Below are positions 24,671 through 33,274 of a DNA stretch of 64,000 bases, piece by piece. Position numbers and translations under genes: made by a program. Under the pieces are notes generated by a model, which ran no database searches, had not been told where the DNA came from, and was given only the letters and a program-made list of their open reading frames with translations. Source of the stretch: AP-15 sp963762575 (lineage in GTDB: Bacteria > Pseudomonadota > Alphaproteobacteria > ATCC43930 > CGMCC-115725); NCBI GenBank assembly GCA_963762575.1, contig CAVXLL010000001.1, forward strand, positions 1,178,001-1,242,000, read 5' to 3'. The first letter of the stretch is position 1, and each line of letters starts with the position of its first letter.

Positions 24671-27310
24671 CTACTGCGCCGCCAGCGCCTTCAGCCGGTA
24701 GATGAGGTCGAGCGCCTCGCGCGGGGTCAGCTCGTCGGGGCGGGTGTCGCGGAGCAGGGCTTCGGCGGCGGATTCGCGCGGCGGCGGCTCGGCGCGGCGG
24801 CGGGCGGCGCTGAAGAGCGGCAGGTCGTCGGCGAGGCGCGCGAGCGCGCCGCCCTGCTCGCCCTTTTCGAGAACGCAGAGCACCTCCTCGGCGCGGGCGG
24901 TTACGGCTTTCGGCAAGCCGGCGAGCTTGGCGACGTGGATGCCGTAGGAGCGGTCGGCGGTGCCGGGGCCGACCTCATGCAGAAAGACGACGTCGCCTTT
25001 CCATTCCTTGACCCGCATCGTGTGGCAGGCTAGCGCCGGCAGCTTGGCGGCGAGCGCCGTCAGTTCGTGGTAATGCGTTGCGAACAAGGTGCGGCAGCGG
25101 TTGACCTCGTGCAGATGCTCGAGAGTGGCCCAGGCGATCGACAATCCGTCGAAGGTCGCGGTCCCGCGCCCGATCTCGTCGAGAATGACAAAGGAGCGCG
25201 CGCCCGCCTGGTTCAGGATCGCCGCGGTCTCGACCATCTCGACCATAAAGGTCGAGCGGCCGCGCGCCAGATCGTCGGCGGCGCCGACCCGGCTGAAGAG
25301 GCGATCGACGATGCCGATCCTAGCGGACCGGGCCGGGACGTAGGAGCCCATTTGCGCCAGGATCGCGATCAGCGCGTTCTGCCGTAGAAACGTGCTCTTG
25401 CCGGCCATGTTGGGCCCCGTGACCAGCCAGATGCGGTCCTCCGGCAACACGCAGTCGTTGGCGACGAACCCCCCTCCCCTGCCCTCGCCGGCCAGCGCTG
25501 CCTCGACGGTCGGATGACGCCCGCCGGCGATCTCGAAAGCGGTGCTCTCTTCGACTGCCGGCCGCACCCACGACGCCTCGGCCGCCAGCAGGGCGAGGGC
25601 GGCCGCGAGGTCGAGTGTGGCGAGCGCCGCCGCGGCGGCGGCGATCTCGGCGCGGCGGGCCATCACCTCACCGACGAGATCCTCGTAGAGCCGCAATTCC
25701 AAGGCCAAAGCCCGCTCGGCGGCACTGGCGATCTTGGTTTCGAGGTCGGCCAATTCGGTGGTCGTGTAGCGCTGCGCGCCGGCCATCGTCTGGCGGTGGA
25801 TAAATTCCGGCCCGAGCTTGCCGGCATGGTTCGCCGACACCTCGATGTAATAACCGATGACGTTATTGTGGCGGATCTTCAACGCGCCGATCCCAGTCTC
25901 GCCGGCATAGCGCGCCTGCAATGCCGCGATCATCCGACGGCTCTCGTCGCGCAGGCCGCGCCATTCGTCGAGCTCGTCCGAGTATCCCGCAGCGATAAAC
26001 CCGCCATCGCGGGCAAAAAGCGGCAATTCGGCGGCGAGCGCGCGACGGAGGCGCTCGATCAGGACACCGTGCTCGCCGAGCCCTTGCTGCGCCGCCGCGA
26101 GCCGCTCGGGCGATGGCACCAGAGCCGGCTCGGCCAGCATGTCGCGCAACGCGGCGGTCCCCCCCAACGACTGACACAATGCCGCAAGGTCGCGCGGGCC
26201 GCCGCGGCCGAGGCTCAGGCGGGTCAAGCCCCGCTCGATGTCCGGGCAGCCCTTCAGCCGCTCGCGCAAGGCCTCGCGCAGCTCCGGGCGGTCGACAAAA
26301 AACTCGACCGCGTCGAGCCTAGCCGCGATCGCAGCAGCCGCGGTCAGCGGGGCCGCGAGATGATCGGCGAGGAGGCGGGCGCCGGCCCCGGTCACGGTAC
26401 GGTCGATCGTCGCGAGCAGGCTGCCCTTGCGCTCGCCGGCAAGGGTCGCCATCAGTTCGAGATTGCGCCGCGTCGCGGCGTCGATCTGCATGACCGAAGC
26501 CGGCATGACCTGGCGCGGCGGCTGCAGATGCGGCGCCCGCCCTTGCTGGGTCAACCCGACGTAATCCACGAGGGCGCCGGCAGCGGCAAGCTCGGCCCGG
26601 CCGAAGCCGCCAAACCCGTCGAGCGCGCCGACCCCGTAGAATTCCTGCAGCCGGCGGCGCGCGGCTTCGCTCTCGAAACGGGGATTGGGCAAGGGCGTCA
26701 GGCAGGGTTTCCATTCGGCGAGCAGCTCGAAGAGCGCCGGGCGGGTCAGCAGCCGCTCCGGCAGCAGGATCTCGCCGGGCATCAGGCGGGCGAGATCGGC
26801 GGCGAGCGCGGCTTCGCTGGTCGGCGCCAGCGCAAAGGCGCCGGTCGACAGGTCGAGCCAAGCAAGCCCCATCGCGCCGCCCGCCTCGGCGATGCCGGCG
26901 AGATAATTGTGCCGGCGCGCGTCGAGGAGACCCTCCTCGGTCAGGGTGCCGGCGGTAACGACGCGCGTGACCGCCCGCCGCACCGGCCCCTTGCCGCCGC
27001 GCCGCCGCGCTTCGGCCGGGTCTTCGATCTGGTCGCAGATCGCGACCTTGAACCCGGCGCGGATCAGCCGTGCGAGATAGGCTTCGGCGGTATGGACCGG
27101 CACGCCGCACATCGGGATGTCGGCCCCCTCGTGCCGGCCGCGCTTGGTCAGCGCGATGTCGAGCGCCTGCGCGGCGGCGACCGCGTCGTCAAAGAACAGC
27201 TCGAAAAAATCTCCCATCCGGAAGAACAGCAGGCAGCCGGGGTTCGCCTCCTTGATCTCGAGGTATTGGGCCATCACCGGCGAAGGCGCCGGAGGGGAAT
27301 ATTCGTTCAT
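24671..27310 (-). CDS. mutS: DNA mismatch repair protein MutS
   Basis: An 879-residue protein of full length. The mismatch-reading domain has FFRMGDFFELFFDDA, the ATPase has Walker A TGPNMAGKSTFLRQNALI, the DEIGRGTATFDG Walker B/signature and FATHYHEL. It recognises mismatches and recruits MutL. It is divergent from the 27385 gene with 74 bp between start codons. The frame is intact. Confidence 0.97.
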   Translation of the reverse strand: MNEYSPPAPSPVMAQYLEIKEANPGCLLFFRMGDFFELFFDDAVAAAQALDIALTKRGRHEGADIPMCGVPVHTAEAYLARLIRAGFKVAICDQIEDPAEARRRGGKGPVRRAVTRVVTAGTLTEEGLLDARRHNYLAGIAEAGGAMGLAWLDLSTGAFALAPTSEAALAADLARLMPGEILLPERLLTRPALFELLAEWKPCLTPLPNPRFESEAARRRLQEFYGVGALDGFGGFGRAELAAAGALVDYVGLTQQGRAPHLQPPRQVMPASVMQIDAATRRNLELMATLAGERKGSLLATIDRTVTGAGARLLADHLAAPLTAAAAIAARLDAVEFFVDRPELREALRERLKGCPDIERGLTRLSLGRGGPRDLAALCQSLGGTAALRDMLAEPALVPSPERLAAAQQGLGEHGVLIERLRRALAAELPLFARDGGFIAAGYSDELDEWRGLRDESRRMIAALQARYAGETGIGALKIRHNNVIGYYIEVSANHAGKLGPEFIHRQTMAGAQRYTTTELADLETKIASAAERALALELRLYEDLVGEVMARRAEIAAAAAALATLDLAAALALLAAEASWVRPAVEESTAFEIAGGRHPTVEAALAGEGRGGGFVANDCVLPEDRIWLVTGPNMAGKSTFLRQNALIAILAQMGSYVPARSARIGIVDRLFSRVGAADDLARGRSTFMVEMVETAAILNQAGARSFVILDEIGRGTATFDGLSIAWATLEHLHEVNRCRTLFATHYHELTALAAKLPALACHTMRVKEWKGDVVFLHEVGPGTADRSYGIHVAKLAGLPKAVTARAEEVLCVLEKGEQGGALARLADDLPLFSAARRRAEPPPRESAAEALLRDTRPDELTPREALDLIYRLKALAAQ

Positions 27311-27384
27311 CGGCGAGGAGGCGACGCTTGCGGGTGTTTGACGGTAGCATAAGAGAAGGCCCGAGCACGAAAGAGAGGATCGGC

Positions 27385-27909
27385 ATGGCCGAGAGTTCGC
27401 CGTCTTTCCCGGTCGTTCGCGAGGCGGTCGCCTCGTTTCCCGACCGCGAGCATTTCCACCGCGCCGTTGCGAACCTGCTCGCCGCCGGGTTCGACACGGC
27501 CGATCTTTCGGTATTGGCCTCGCACGATTCGCTGGCCGCCGCGGGCGAACCGCCCGCGCCTCAGCCGAAGCTCTTGCCGGCAGGCCTTGCCGACGAGATC
27601 AAATACATCGCGCCCTTGACCGTGGCTGGCATCATCCTGCTGTCGGGCGGGCCGATCACCGCGACGGTTGCCGCGCTGGTCGGCGCCGGTCTCGGCGGCG
27701 CGGCGTTGAAGGAGCTGTTCGACGACTACACCGCGCCGCGCCACGCCGAGGATTTCCAGGCGGCCCTGCATGCCGGGGCCGCGCTCTTATGGGTGCGGTG
27801 CGAGGATTCGGAGCGCGAACTGACGGCGACGCGCATTCTCGAAGAGGCGGGCGGGCGGCATGTGCATGTCCACGGCCGCCCGCCGCGGGCTGCCGCGCCC
27901 GGCGGCTGA
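27385..27909 (+). CDS. Hypothetical protein with central glycine-rich hydrophobic segment
   Basis: A 174-residue protein not recognised by function. The start at MAESSPSF follows a GAGAGG site. Residues about 20-45 (FPDREHFHRAVANLLAAGFD) resemble the N-terminal motif of general-stress or ChaB-like proteins that begin with a V-x-x-F-x-x-x-x-x-A-x-x-x-L helix. The middle (LTVAGIILLSGGPITATVAA, then GAGLGGAAL) is a glycine-zipper-like hydrophobic hairpin, and the end (ALLWVRCEDSERELTATRIL, AGGRHVHVH) resembles the closing strand of such stress proteins. Membrane association is likely. Confidence 0.75.
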   Translation: MAESSPSFPVVREAVASFPDREHFHRAVANLLAAGFDTADLSVLASHDSLAAAGEPPAPQPKLLPAGLADEIKYIAPLTVAGIILLSGGPITATVAALVGAGLGGAALKELFDDYTAPRHAEDFQAALHAGAALLWVRCEDSERELTATRILEEAGGRHVHVHGRPPRAAAPGG

Positions 27910-27916
27910 GTGCGAG

Positions 27917-28390
27917 TTAGCCCGATGCCTCCGGAAACCAGTCGTCAAGAACCTGCTCGGCCGTAAATCCGCCTTTCTCAACCCGCGCCCAAACTGCCTC
28001 GGCCCGTTCGCCGTGATCTTCGAGATCATGCGCGGCGAGCTTTGCGGCAGAAGTACCCTGTCTTTTCACGACGGCGTCGATTTCACGCCGAAGACTGGGA
28101 CTGGCTTCAAGCAGATCTTCGATCTCTGTTCGTACGTCGCGGACAGTCGTACGCCATCCGGCACGTGGATCGGCGGCCGGAGATGCCTCGAGCTTGAACA
28201 GATGCCGGAGAATCCGCCTGACCTGCGAATTGAGCTGGGTCCGCTGCGACGTTCCCAAGCTTTCGATTTCCTCCGCGAGATTGTCCCAGTCGAGGGGAAG
28301 ATTCGAGCCCCTGGCGCGGCGCAGCGCTGTGGCCTGCTCTTCAGTCCAGAGCAGAAAATCCTGATCATAAAGCTCATTGGTTTTCGGCAT
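27917..28390 (-). CDS. DUF29 family protein
   Basis: A 157-residue protein with the DUF29 pattern: YDQDFLLWTEEQATALR at the start, then LDWDNLAEEIESLGTSQR, then a helical region with LRHLFKLEASP and WRTTVRDVRTEIEDLLEASP. Function is unknown. Such genes are common in cyanobacteria and alphaproteobacteria, often near mobile DNA. It stands alone between a stress-like protein (convergent) and an SDR gene. Confidence 0.85.
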   Translation of the reverse strand: MPKTNELYDQDFLLWTEEQATALRRARGSNLPLDWDNLAEEIESLGTSQRTQLNSQVRRILRHLFKLEASPAADPRAGWRTTVRDVRTEIEDLLEASPSLRREIDAVVKRQGTSAAKLAAHDLEDHGERAEAVWARVEKGGFTAEQVLDDWFPEASG

Positions 28391-28436
28391 CCGTCGCCTC
28401 CGTCACGCGACCTGATGGGCCCCGGGAGATTCTCCT

Positions 28437-29192
28437 TCAATCCATTAATAAGCCGCCGGAAAGATTGATCAATTCGCCAGTCATGTAGGACGCTTCGTCA
28501 GAGGCGAGAAAGGCGGCAATCTTTGCCACGTCTTCCGGCACTGAAACGCGCCCGATCGGGATCGACTTCTCCCGCTCTCTGGTCTCGGGCAGGCCGTAAT
28601 GCCGCTGCTGCACTTCGATCGCGGTGCGCATCGCGGTGTCGACGACGATCCCCGGACAAATCGCATTGACCCGGATGCCGTGCGGCGCCATCTCGCGCGC
28701 TAATGCCTGGGTCAAGCCGATGACCGCGAATTTGCTGGCGCTGTAGCCGGCGAAATAGGCATTGCCGGTCTTGCCGGCCCAGGAGGCGAGGTTGACGATC
28801 GACCCCGAGCGGCGCGCCATCATGTGCGGCAGCGCGGCGCGGCTTACAATGAACACGCCTTCGACATTGACCCGCAGCATCGCCTGCAATGCCTCGAGCG
28901 GCATCTCCAGCGCCGGCCCCATCCAGGCCACTCCGGCATTGTTCACCAGGAGATCGATCTGCCCGAGACGGGCGACGACGGCCTCGACGGCACGGCTGAC
29001 CTCGTCTTCGGAGGTCACATCGGCTGTCACGGCGAGACCTCCGATTTCCTCGCCAATCGCCTCAGCGGCTGCGCCGTCACGGTCGAGCGCGGCAATCGCC
29101 ATACCCTCGCGCGCCAGACGCCGCGCGATTGCGCGTCCGATGCCGCCGCCCCCGCCGGTGACCAACCCGACTCTCCCGTTCAGCGCATACAT
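28437..29192 (-). CDS. Short-chain dehydrogenase/reductase (3-oxoacyl-ACP reductase-like)
   Basis: A 251-residue SDR with TGGGGGIGRAIA, NNAGVAWMG, the catalytic YSASK and the PG motif CPGIVVDT. All catalytic residues are present, so it should be an NAD(P)-dependent alcohol/ketone oxidoreductase. Its ATG lies only 4 bp after the stop of the MetE-like gene on the same strand, so the two are probably one operon and act on linked substrates. Confidence 0.9.
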   Translation of the reverse strand: MYALNGRVGLVTGGGGGIGRAIARRLAREGMAIAALDRDGAAAEAIGEEIGGLAVTADVTSEDEVSRAVEAVVARLGQIDLLVNNAGVAWMGPALEMPLEALQAMLRVNVEGVFIVSRAALPHMMARRSGSIVNLASWAGKTGNAYFAGYSASKFAVIGLTQALAREMAPHGIRVNAICPGIVVDTAMRTAIEVQQRHYGLPETREREKSIPIGRVSVPEDVAKIAAFLASDEASYMTGELINLSGGLLMD

Positions 29193-29196
29193 GATC

Positions 29197-30372
29197 TCAA
29201 TGCAACCCGAGCCGTTGGGAGGCGATGCGAGCGCCTTCGGCGAGCGACTTGAGCTTGGCCCAGACGACGTCCTCCGCGACCCGGCCCATTCCGGCGGAAG
29301 TATCGAAACCGCAATCGGTGCCGGCGATCACGCGGTGCGGGTCGCCGACCGCCGCTGCGAGACGTTCCAGCCGATCGGCGACGGCCTCAGGGTGCTCGAC
29401 GAAATTGGTCAGGCTGTCGACAACCCCGCCGATGATGATCTGGTCGTCGGCGAGCGGCAATTTTTCGAATACGCGGTACTCATGGGCGTGCCGCGGATTG
29501 GCGAAGGGGAAGAAGAAGGCGCCGACATTGGCCTGTTTGATGACCGGCAAGATGTCGGCCAGCGGCACGTCGCAATCGTGCGGCCCTTCGTAATTGCCCC
29601 AGCAGACATGCAGCCGGACGCGGTCGCGCGGCACATTCTCCAGGGCCTTGTTGATCGTCGCGACGACGCGCTCGACAAATCCGAGGAAATCGCCAGTAGG
29701 GCGATCCTGATACGAGAGGTGGCGCTCGAGGGCCAGGTCCGGGCAGTCGAGCTGCAAGAGAAATCCGCGCTGCACGATCGTCTCGTATTCGGGTTTGAGG
29801 GCCGCGCCTAGTGCGTCGAGATAGGCCTCTTCGGTGTCGTAATGCTCGTTCTTCATCGCCCCGGCTATGATCCCCGGAGACGGCGCGGTCACGAACGGCT
29901 CGACGAAATGGGTCCCGGTGTCATCAAGCGCGGCCCGGAAGTCGGCGCATTCGGCTTCGATCGCCTCTGTGCCGAGATAGCGGATTTCGCCAATCGCCTT
30001 TGGCGGCCCCATGTTGCTGACCGCCTCCTTGGTGGCGAGCTGTTGCTCCATCATTTGCTTGAAAGCCGGATAGCGCAGCGCGTCGGCGCGGGTACGGCGC
30101 TGCCACGACCCGCCAAAGCCGCTCATGCGATGCCGGATATGGAGGAAGAACCCCTCCCGCTGCTGCTCGCCGTTGTTGCCGATGTCGACCCCTGCCTCGG
30201 CCTGCTTGCGCAGGACCGAGCGCAACGCCTCCTGGCCAAGTCTGTCGATCTCGGCGGCGTCGACCGATTCTCCTTTCGCTCGGCGCACATAGAGACGGGT
30301 CAGCTCCGGCGGGCGCGGCAGGCTGCCCGTATGTGTCGTCAGGATGTGGTCTTCGCTGCGGCGCATTGTCAC
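29197..30372 (-). CDS. MetE-like (cobalamin-independent methionine synthase II family) zinc protein
   Basis: A 391-residue protein similar to the C-terminal half of MetE: TTHTGSLPRPPEL at the start, and the zinc ligands HVC (H-x-C) and TDCGFDT at the end. It lacks the N-terminal MetE domain. Members of this half-length family include archaeal-type methyltransferases and epoxyalkane:coenzyme M transferase. The neighbouring SDR would fit a thiol-adduct pathway, but this is inference. It activates a thiol on zinc for alkyl transfer. Confidence 0.85.
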   Translation of the reverse strand: MTMRRSEDHILTTHTGSLPRPPELTRLYVRRAKGESVDAAEIDRLGQEALRSVLRKQAEAGVDIGNNGEQQREGFFLHIRHRMSGFGGSWQRRTRADALRYPAFKQMMEQQLATKEAVSNMGPPKAIGEIRYLGTEAIEAECADFRAALDDTGTHFVEPFVTAPSPGIIAGAMKNEHYDTEEAYLDALGAALKPEYETIVQRGFLLQLDCPDLALERHLSYQDRPTGDFLGFVERVVATINKALENVPRDRVRLHVCWGNYEGPHDCDVPLADILPVIKQANVGAFFFPFANPRHAHEYRVFEKLPLADDQIIIGGVVDSLTNFVEHPEAVADRLERLAAAVGDPHRVIAGTDCGFDTSAGMGRVAEDVVWAKLKSLAEGARIASQRLGLH

Positions 30373-30507
30373 TCCTTTTGGCTGAATTCCTGGGTTTTCC
30401 TGAGTGTAGCGCGAAAGCGGCGCGCCGCGAACGCTGCGATTGAGAATAAGAACGCTTGTCGTGTCGCGGTGTTTTTCGTAGCTTGTTGCCCTTCATCGCA
30501 ACAACTG

Positions 30508-30521
30508 AAAGGAGGTGATCC
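30508..30521 (+). promoter_or_regulatory. Shine-Dalgarno site fully complementary to the 16S 3' end
   Basis: AAAGGAGGTGATCC matches the complete anti-Shine-Dalgarno tail of 16S rRNA. It lies directly before a GTG that opens a 23-codon frame. Full-length complementarity of this kind is rare and would bind 30S subunits very tightly. Confidence 0.7.
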
Positions 30522-30522
30522 T

Positions 30523-30594
30523 GTGTCTATCCCTAAACCGCGGTCATCCGCTGCCGTGACCAGGATCCCCGCTCAGCTGGAGGTCCTCGCCTGA
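30523..30594 (+). CDS. Putative 23-residue micro-ORF
   Basis: GTG-initiated frame of 23 codons ending in TGA. The peptide starts with VSIPKPRSSAAVTRIP and ends QLEVLA; it is basic in the first half and has no membrane helix. Evidence for translation is the ideal Shine-Dalgarno site just upstream and the strong intrinsic terminator 47 bp downstream, which together form a compact transcription unit of about 250 nt. It may be a regulatory peptide, or a ribosome-binding RNA in which the peptide is incidental. It is not a recognised family. Confidence 0.45.
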   Translation: MSIPKPRSSAAVTRIPAQLEVLA

Positions 30595-30640
30595 GGGCGA
30601 CGGCTCGCGGCCGTGATTGGCCGCCGGTTATCGGTTAACG

Positions 30641-30675
30641 GAAAGGCCGCCTCTCGGGGCGGCCTTTCTCATTCG
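30641..30675 (+). terminator. Intrinsic terminator after the micro-ORF
   Basis: Perfect 11-bp stem GAAAGGCCGCC/GGCGGCCTTTC (30641-30651 and 30658-30668) with loop TCTCGG, followed by TCATT. It separates the micro-ORF unit from the aminotransferase gene downstream. Confidence 0.8.
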
Positions 30676-30753
30676 CCCCAGCCTTTCTGATTGGTCCGGG
30701 GGTGCATTGGGCCTACCATCGTCAAAGCCTCTTTCGATCGCGGAGTGACCGCC

Positions 30754-32139
30754 ATGCCCGACACGCTGACGACGAATTCGCCGATCATCGTCGCCTATCG
30801 CGCCGCGACTCCAGGTTCGGCGGCCGCCTCCGAGAAGGCGAGCCGGCTGTTCCCCAGCGGCGTCACCCATGATTCGCGCTATATCGAGCCCTACGGGCTC
30901 TACATCACGCGGGCGCAGGGGCCGCGGAAATGGGACGTCGACGGCAATTGCTATGTCGACTATTTCGGCGGGCATGGCGCGCTTCTGCTCGGCCACAGCC
31001 ATCCGAAGGTAGTCGAGGCGGTCAAGCAGCAGATCGAGCGCGGCACGCACTTCGGCGCCTCGCACGAGACCGAGATCGCCTGGGCCGAGTGGGTTCTGAA
31101 GCTCGTGCCATCGGCCGAGCGCGTGCGCTTCACCTCCTCGGGCACCGAGGCGACCCTGATGGCTGTGCGGCTCGCCCGCGCCTTCACCGGCAAATCGAAG
31201 CTGATCCGCTTCAAGCACCACTTCCACGGCTGGCACGATCATATGACCTCGGGCTATGCGAACCATTTCGACGGCAGCCCGACGCCCGGCGTCCTGTCGG
31301 GGGTCGCGGGCGGTCTGGTGTTGGCGGAGCAGAACGACGCCGAGGGGCTCGCCCGCCTGCTCGAGGAGAACGGCGACATTGCCGCCGCGATCATCGAGCC
31401 GACCGGCGCCCATGGTGCGCGGCTGCCGATCGATCCAAAATTCCTGACTGCGCTGCGCGAATTGACCCGGCAGCACGGCGTCGTGCTGATTTTCGACGAG
31501 GTCGTTACCGGCTTCCGCGTCTCGCCCGGCGGGGCGCAAGCCGAATACGGCATCCAGCCGGATCTGACCACCCTGGCGAAGATCCTCGCCGGCGGGTTGC
31601 CGGGCGGCGCGGTCGCCGGCCGCAAAGACATTCTCGACCTCCTGGATTTCCAGGTCGCGAAGGCCGCCGACCGCGAGAAAATCTCGCATCAAGGCACGTT
31701 CAACGCCAACCCGCTCTCGGCCGCCGCCGGGGTCGCGGCGCTCGAAATCGTCGGCACGACCGATGCCTGTGCGCGCGCGAACCGCTACTCTGATACCCTG
31801 TGTCGCCGGATCAACGAAGTCTTCGAAGAAGAGCACGTGCCGTGGGCTGCCTACCGCATGTTTTCGAACTTCCACGTCTTCACCAACCCCGACCACCGGA
31901 AAATCGTCCCGACCCGCTTCGACCCGCTGGAGCAGCCGGCCGAGGCCCTCGCCGGTAACCGCCAGGCCGGGGTCGTGCACAAATTGCGATTGGCGATGAT
32001 GACCGGCGGGGTCGACTTCAACGGCAGCCCGGGCGGCATCACCTCGGCCACGCACGGCGAGGCCGAACTGGATGACACCTTGAAGACGCTGCGCAACAGC
32101 GTCCGTATGCTGAAGCAGGAAGGCGAGATTTATTCTTAA
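30754..32139 (+). CDS. Class III PLP-dependent aminotransferase, glutamate-1-semialdehyde aminomutase-like
   Basis: A 461-residue fold-type I enzyme. FTSSGTEATLMAVRLARAFTG binds the cofactor phosphate, IFDEVVTGFR binds the pyridine ring, and K276 in TLAKILAGG is the Schiff-base lysine. GTFNANPLSAAAG is typical of HemL-like proteins. The length and the N-terminal extension (about 30 residues more than HemL) suggest an aminotransferase or aminomutase outside haem synthesis. The start at MPDTLTTN was preferred; 30691 is an alternative. Confidence 0.88.
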   Translation: MPDTLTTNSPIIVAYRAATPGSAAASEKASRLFPSGVTHDSRYIEPYGLYITRAQGPRKWDVDGNCYVDYFGGHGALLLGHSHPKVVEAVKQQIERGTHFGASHETEIAWAEWVLKLVPSAERVRFTSSGTEATLMAVRLARAFTGKSKLIRFKHHFHGWHDHMTSGYANHFDGSPTPGVLSGVAGGLVLAEQNDAEGLARLLEENGDIAAAIIEPTGAHGARLPIDPKFLTALRELTRQHGVVLIFDEVVTGFRVSPGGAQAEYGIQPDLTTLAKILAGGLPGGAVAGRKDILDLLDFQVAKAADREKISHQGTFNANPLSAAAGVAALEIVGTTDACARANRYSDTLCRRINEVFEEEHVPWAAYRMFSNFHVFTNPDHRKIVPTRFDPLEQPAEALAGNRQAGVVHKLRLAMMTGGVDFNGSPGGITSATHGEAELDDTLKTLRNSVRMLKQEGEIYS

Positions 32140-32230
32140 GCTGCGGAATAGCGGCAGCGTATTCCGCCGCTTCCCTTTCAGCGGACGCAGCGCATGGCGG
32201 AAGGCGCTCCGCTATTCCGCCTAACCGCGG
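32140..32230. repeat. Inverted repeat unit downstream of the aminotransferase
   Basis: GCGGAATAGCGG (from about 32144) and CCGCTATTCCGC (about 32208-32219) face each other across a segment containing GGCGGAAGGCGCTCC. The repeat overlaps the end of the amidase remnant. No other copy was seen in the window. Confidence 0.6.
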
Positions 32231-32404
32231 CAGTCCAGTGCGACCGGCTGACGTGCACCGGCGGGATCGCGCCGAACCATTCGGGACGCGCCCGTTCTAT
32301 TTCTGCGGCGAGTTGCAGCAGCAGGTCCTCGCGGCAGAAATTGCCATAGAACGGCACGTCGATCGGCAACCCGTCACGGTCGAGCCCGGCCTCGCAACTC
32401 GCTG
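32178..32404 (-). pseudogene. C-terminal remnant of an amidase
   Basis: On the minus strand, DRDGLPIDVPFYGNFCRED is the C-terminal signature of amidase-family enzymes (usually GLPIG-x-Q-x-x-G), followed by LLQLAAEIERARPEW and PPVHVS. The catalytic Ser-Ser-Lys core is absent because the similarity stops at the start of livF (32405). The frame then reads into the repeat. This is a truncated relic. Confidence 0.7.
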
Positions 32405-33217
32405 ATGAGCGAAGCGGGCGCGCTCCTCTCCGTCAACAATATCGAGGTCATTTATAACCACGTCATCCTGGTGCTGAAGGGCGTCTCGCTCGAAGTGCCG
32501 GAAGCCGGCATTGTCGCGCTGCTTGGCGGCAACGGCGCCGGCAAGACGACGACGTTGAAGGCGATCTCCAACCTGCTACACGCCGAGCGCGGCCAAGTAA
32601 CGAAGGGTTCGATCACCTTTGCCGGGGAGCGTACGGACGCTCTCGATGCCGCCGAAGTGGTCCGGCGCGGGCTGATCCAGGTCATGGAAGGGCGCCACTG
32701 CTTCGCACATCTGACGGTCGAAGAAAATCTGCTGACCGGCGCCTACACGCGGCATGACGGCCGCGCCCGGATCGCGGACGATCTCGACAAGGTCTACAGC
32801 TACTTCCCGCGCCTCAAGACCCGGCGCTGCGCCATCGCCGGCTATACCTCAGGCGGCGAGCAGCAGATGACGGCGATCGGCCGGGCGCTGATGTCGAGGC
32901 CGAAGATGATTCTGCTCGACGAGCCTTCGCTGGGTCTCGCGCCGCAATTGGTCGAGGAGATTTTCGCGATCCTCGGCCGGCTGAACGAGAATGAGCATGT
33001 CGGGTTTCTGGTGGCCGAGCAGAACACCAGTATCGCGCTGCGCCACGCCCGATACGGCTACATTCTCGAAAACGGGCGGATCGTGATGGACGGAACCGCT
33101 GCCGATCTGCGCAGCAACGAGGACGTCAAGGAATTCTATCTCGGGCTCTCGGCGACGGGACGAAAGAGTTACCGGGACGTGAAACACTATCGCCGCCGCA
33201 AACGTTGGCTTGCTTAA
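32405..33217 (+). CDS. livF: Branched-chain amino acid type ABC transporter ATP-binding protein, LivF family
   Basis: A 270-residue ATPase: Walker A GGNGAGKTTTLKA, signature YTSGGEQQM, Walker B MILLDEPSLGLAPQ and switch H in FLVAEQNTS context. The layout is LivF/BraG, with a basic C-terminal tail (RKSYRDVKHYRRRKRWLA). It would energise import of amino acids or related acids. No livG, livH, livM or binding protein is adjacent. The ATG directly abuts the amidase relic and has no obvious ribosome-binding site, so its expression is uncertain. Confidence 0.88.
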   Translation: MSEAGALLSVNNIEVIYNHVILVLKGVSLEVPEAGIVALLGGNGAGKTTTLKAISNLLHAERGQVTKGSITFAGERTDALDAAEVVRRGLIQVMEGRHCFAHLTVEENLLTGAYTRHDGRARIADDLDKVYSYFPRLKTRRCAIAGYTSGGEQQMTAIGRALMSRPKMILLDEPSLGLAPQLVEEIFAILGRLNENEHVGFLVAEQNTSIALRHARYGYILENGRIVMDGTAADLRSNEDVKEFYLGLSATGRKSYRDVKHYRRRKRWLA

Positions 33218-33274
33218 GAATCATGACGCGCCCCGGAAATTTCGGGCTGGTCTCGCCCGTTATCGGGCTCGTCA

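Noticed and set aside
25514..27352. A 612-residue plus-strand frame
   Set aside because: Antisense to mutS, whose motifs are complete; the frame is open only because of high GC content.
30508..30521. A piece of 16S rRNA gene on the minus strand
   Set aside because: The match to the 16S 3' end is limited to the anti-Shine-Dalgarno region, with no helix 45 sequence beside it. A strong ribosome-binding site is the better reading.
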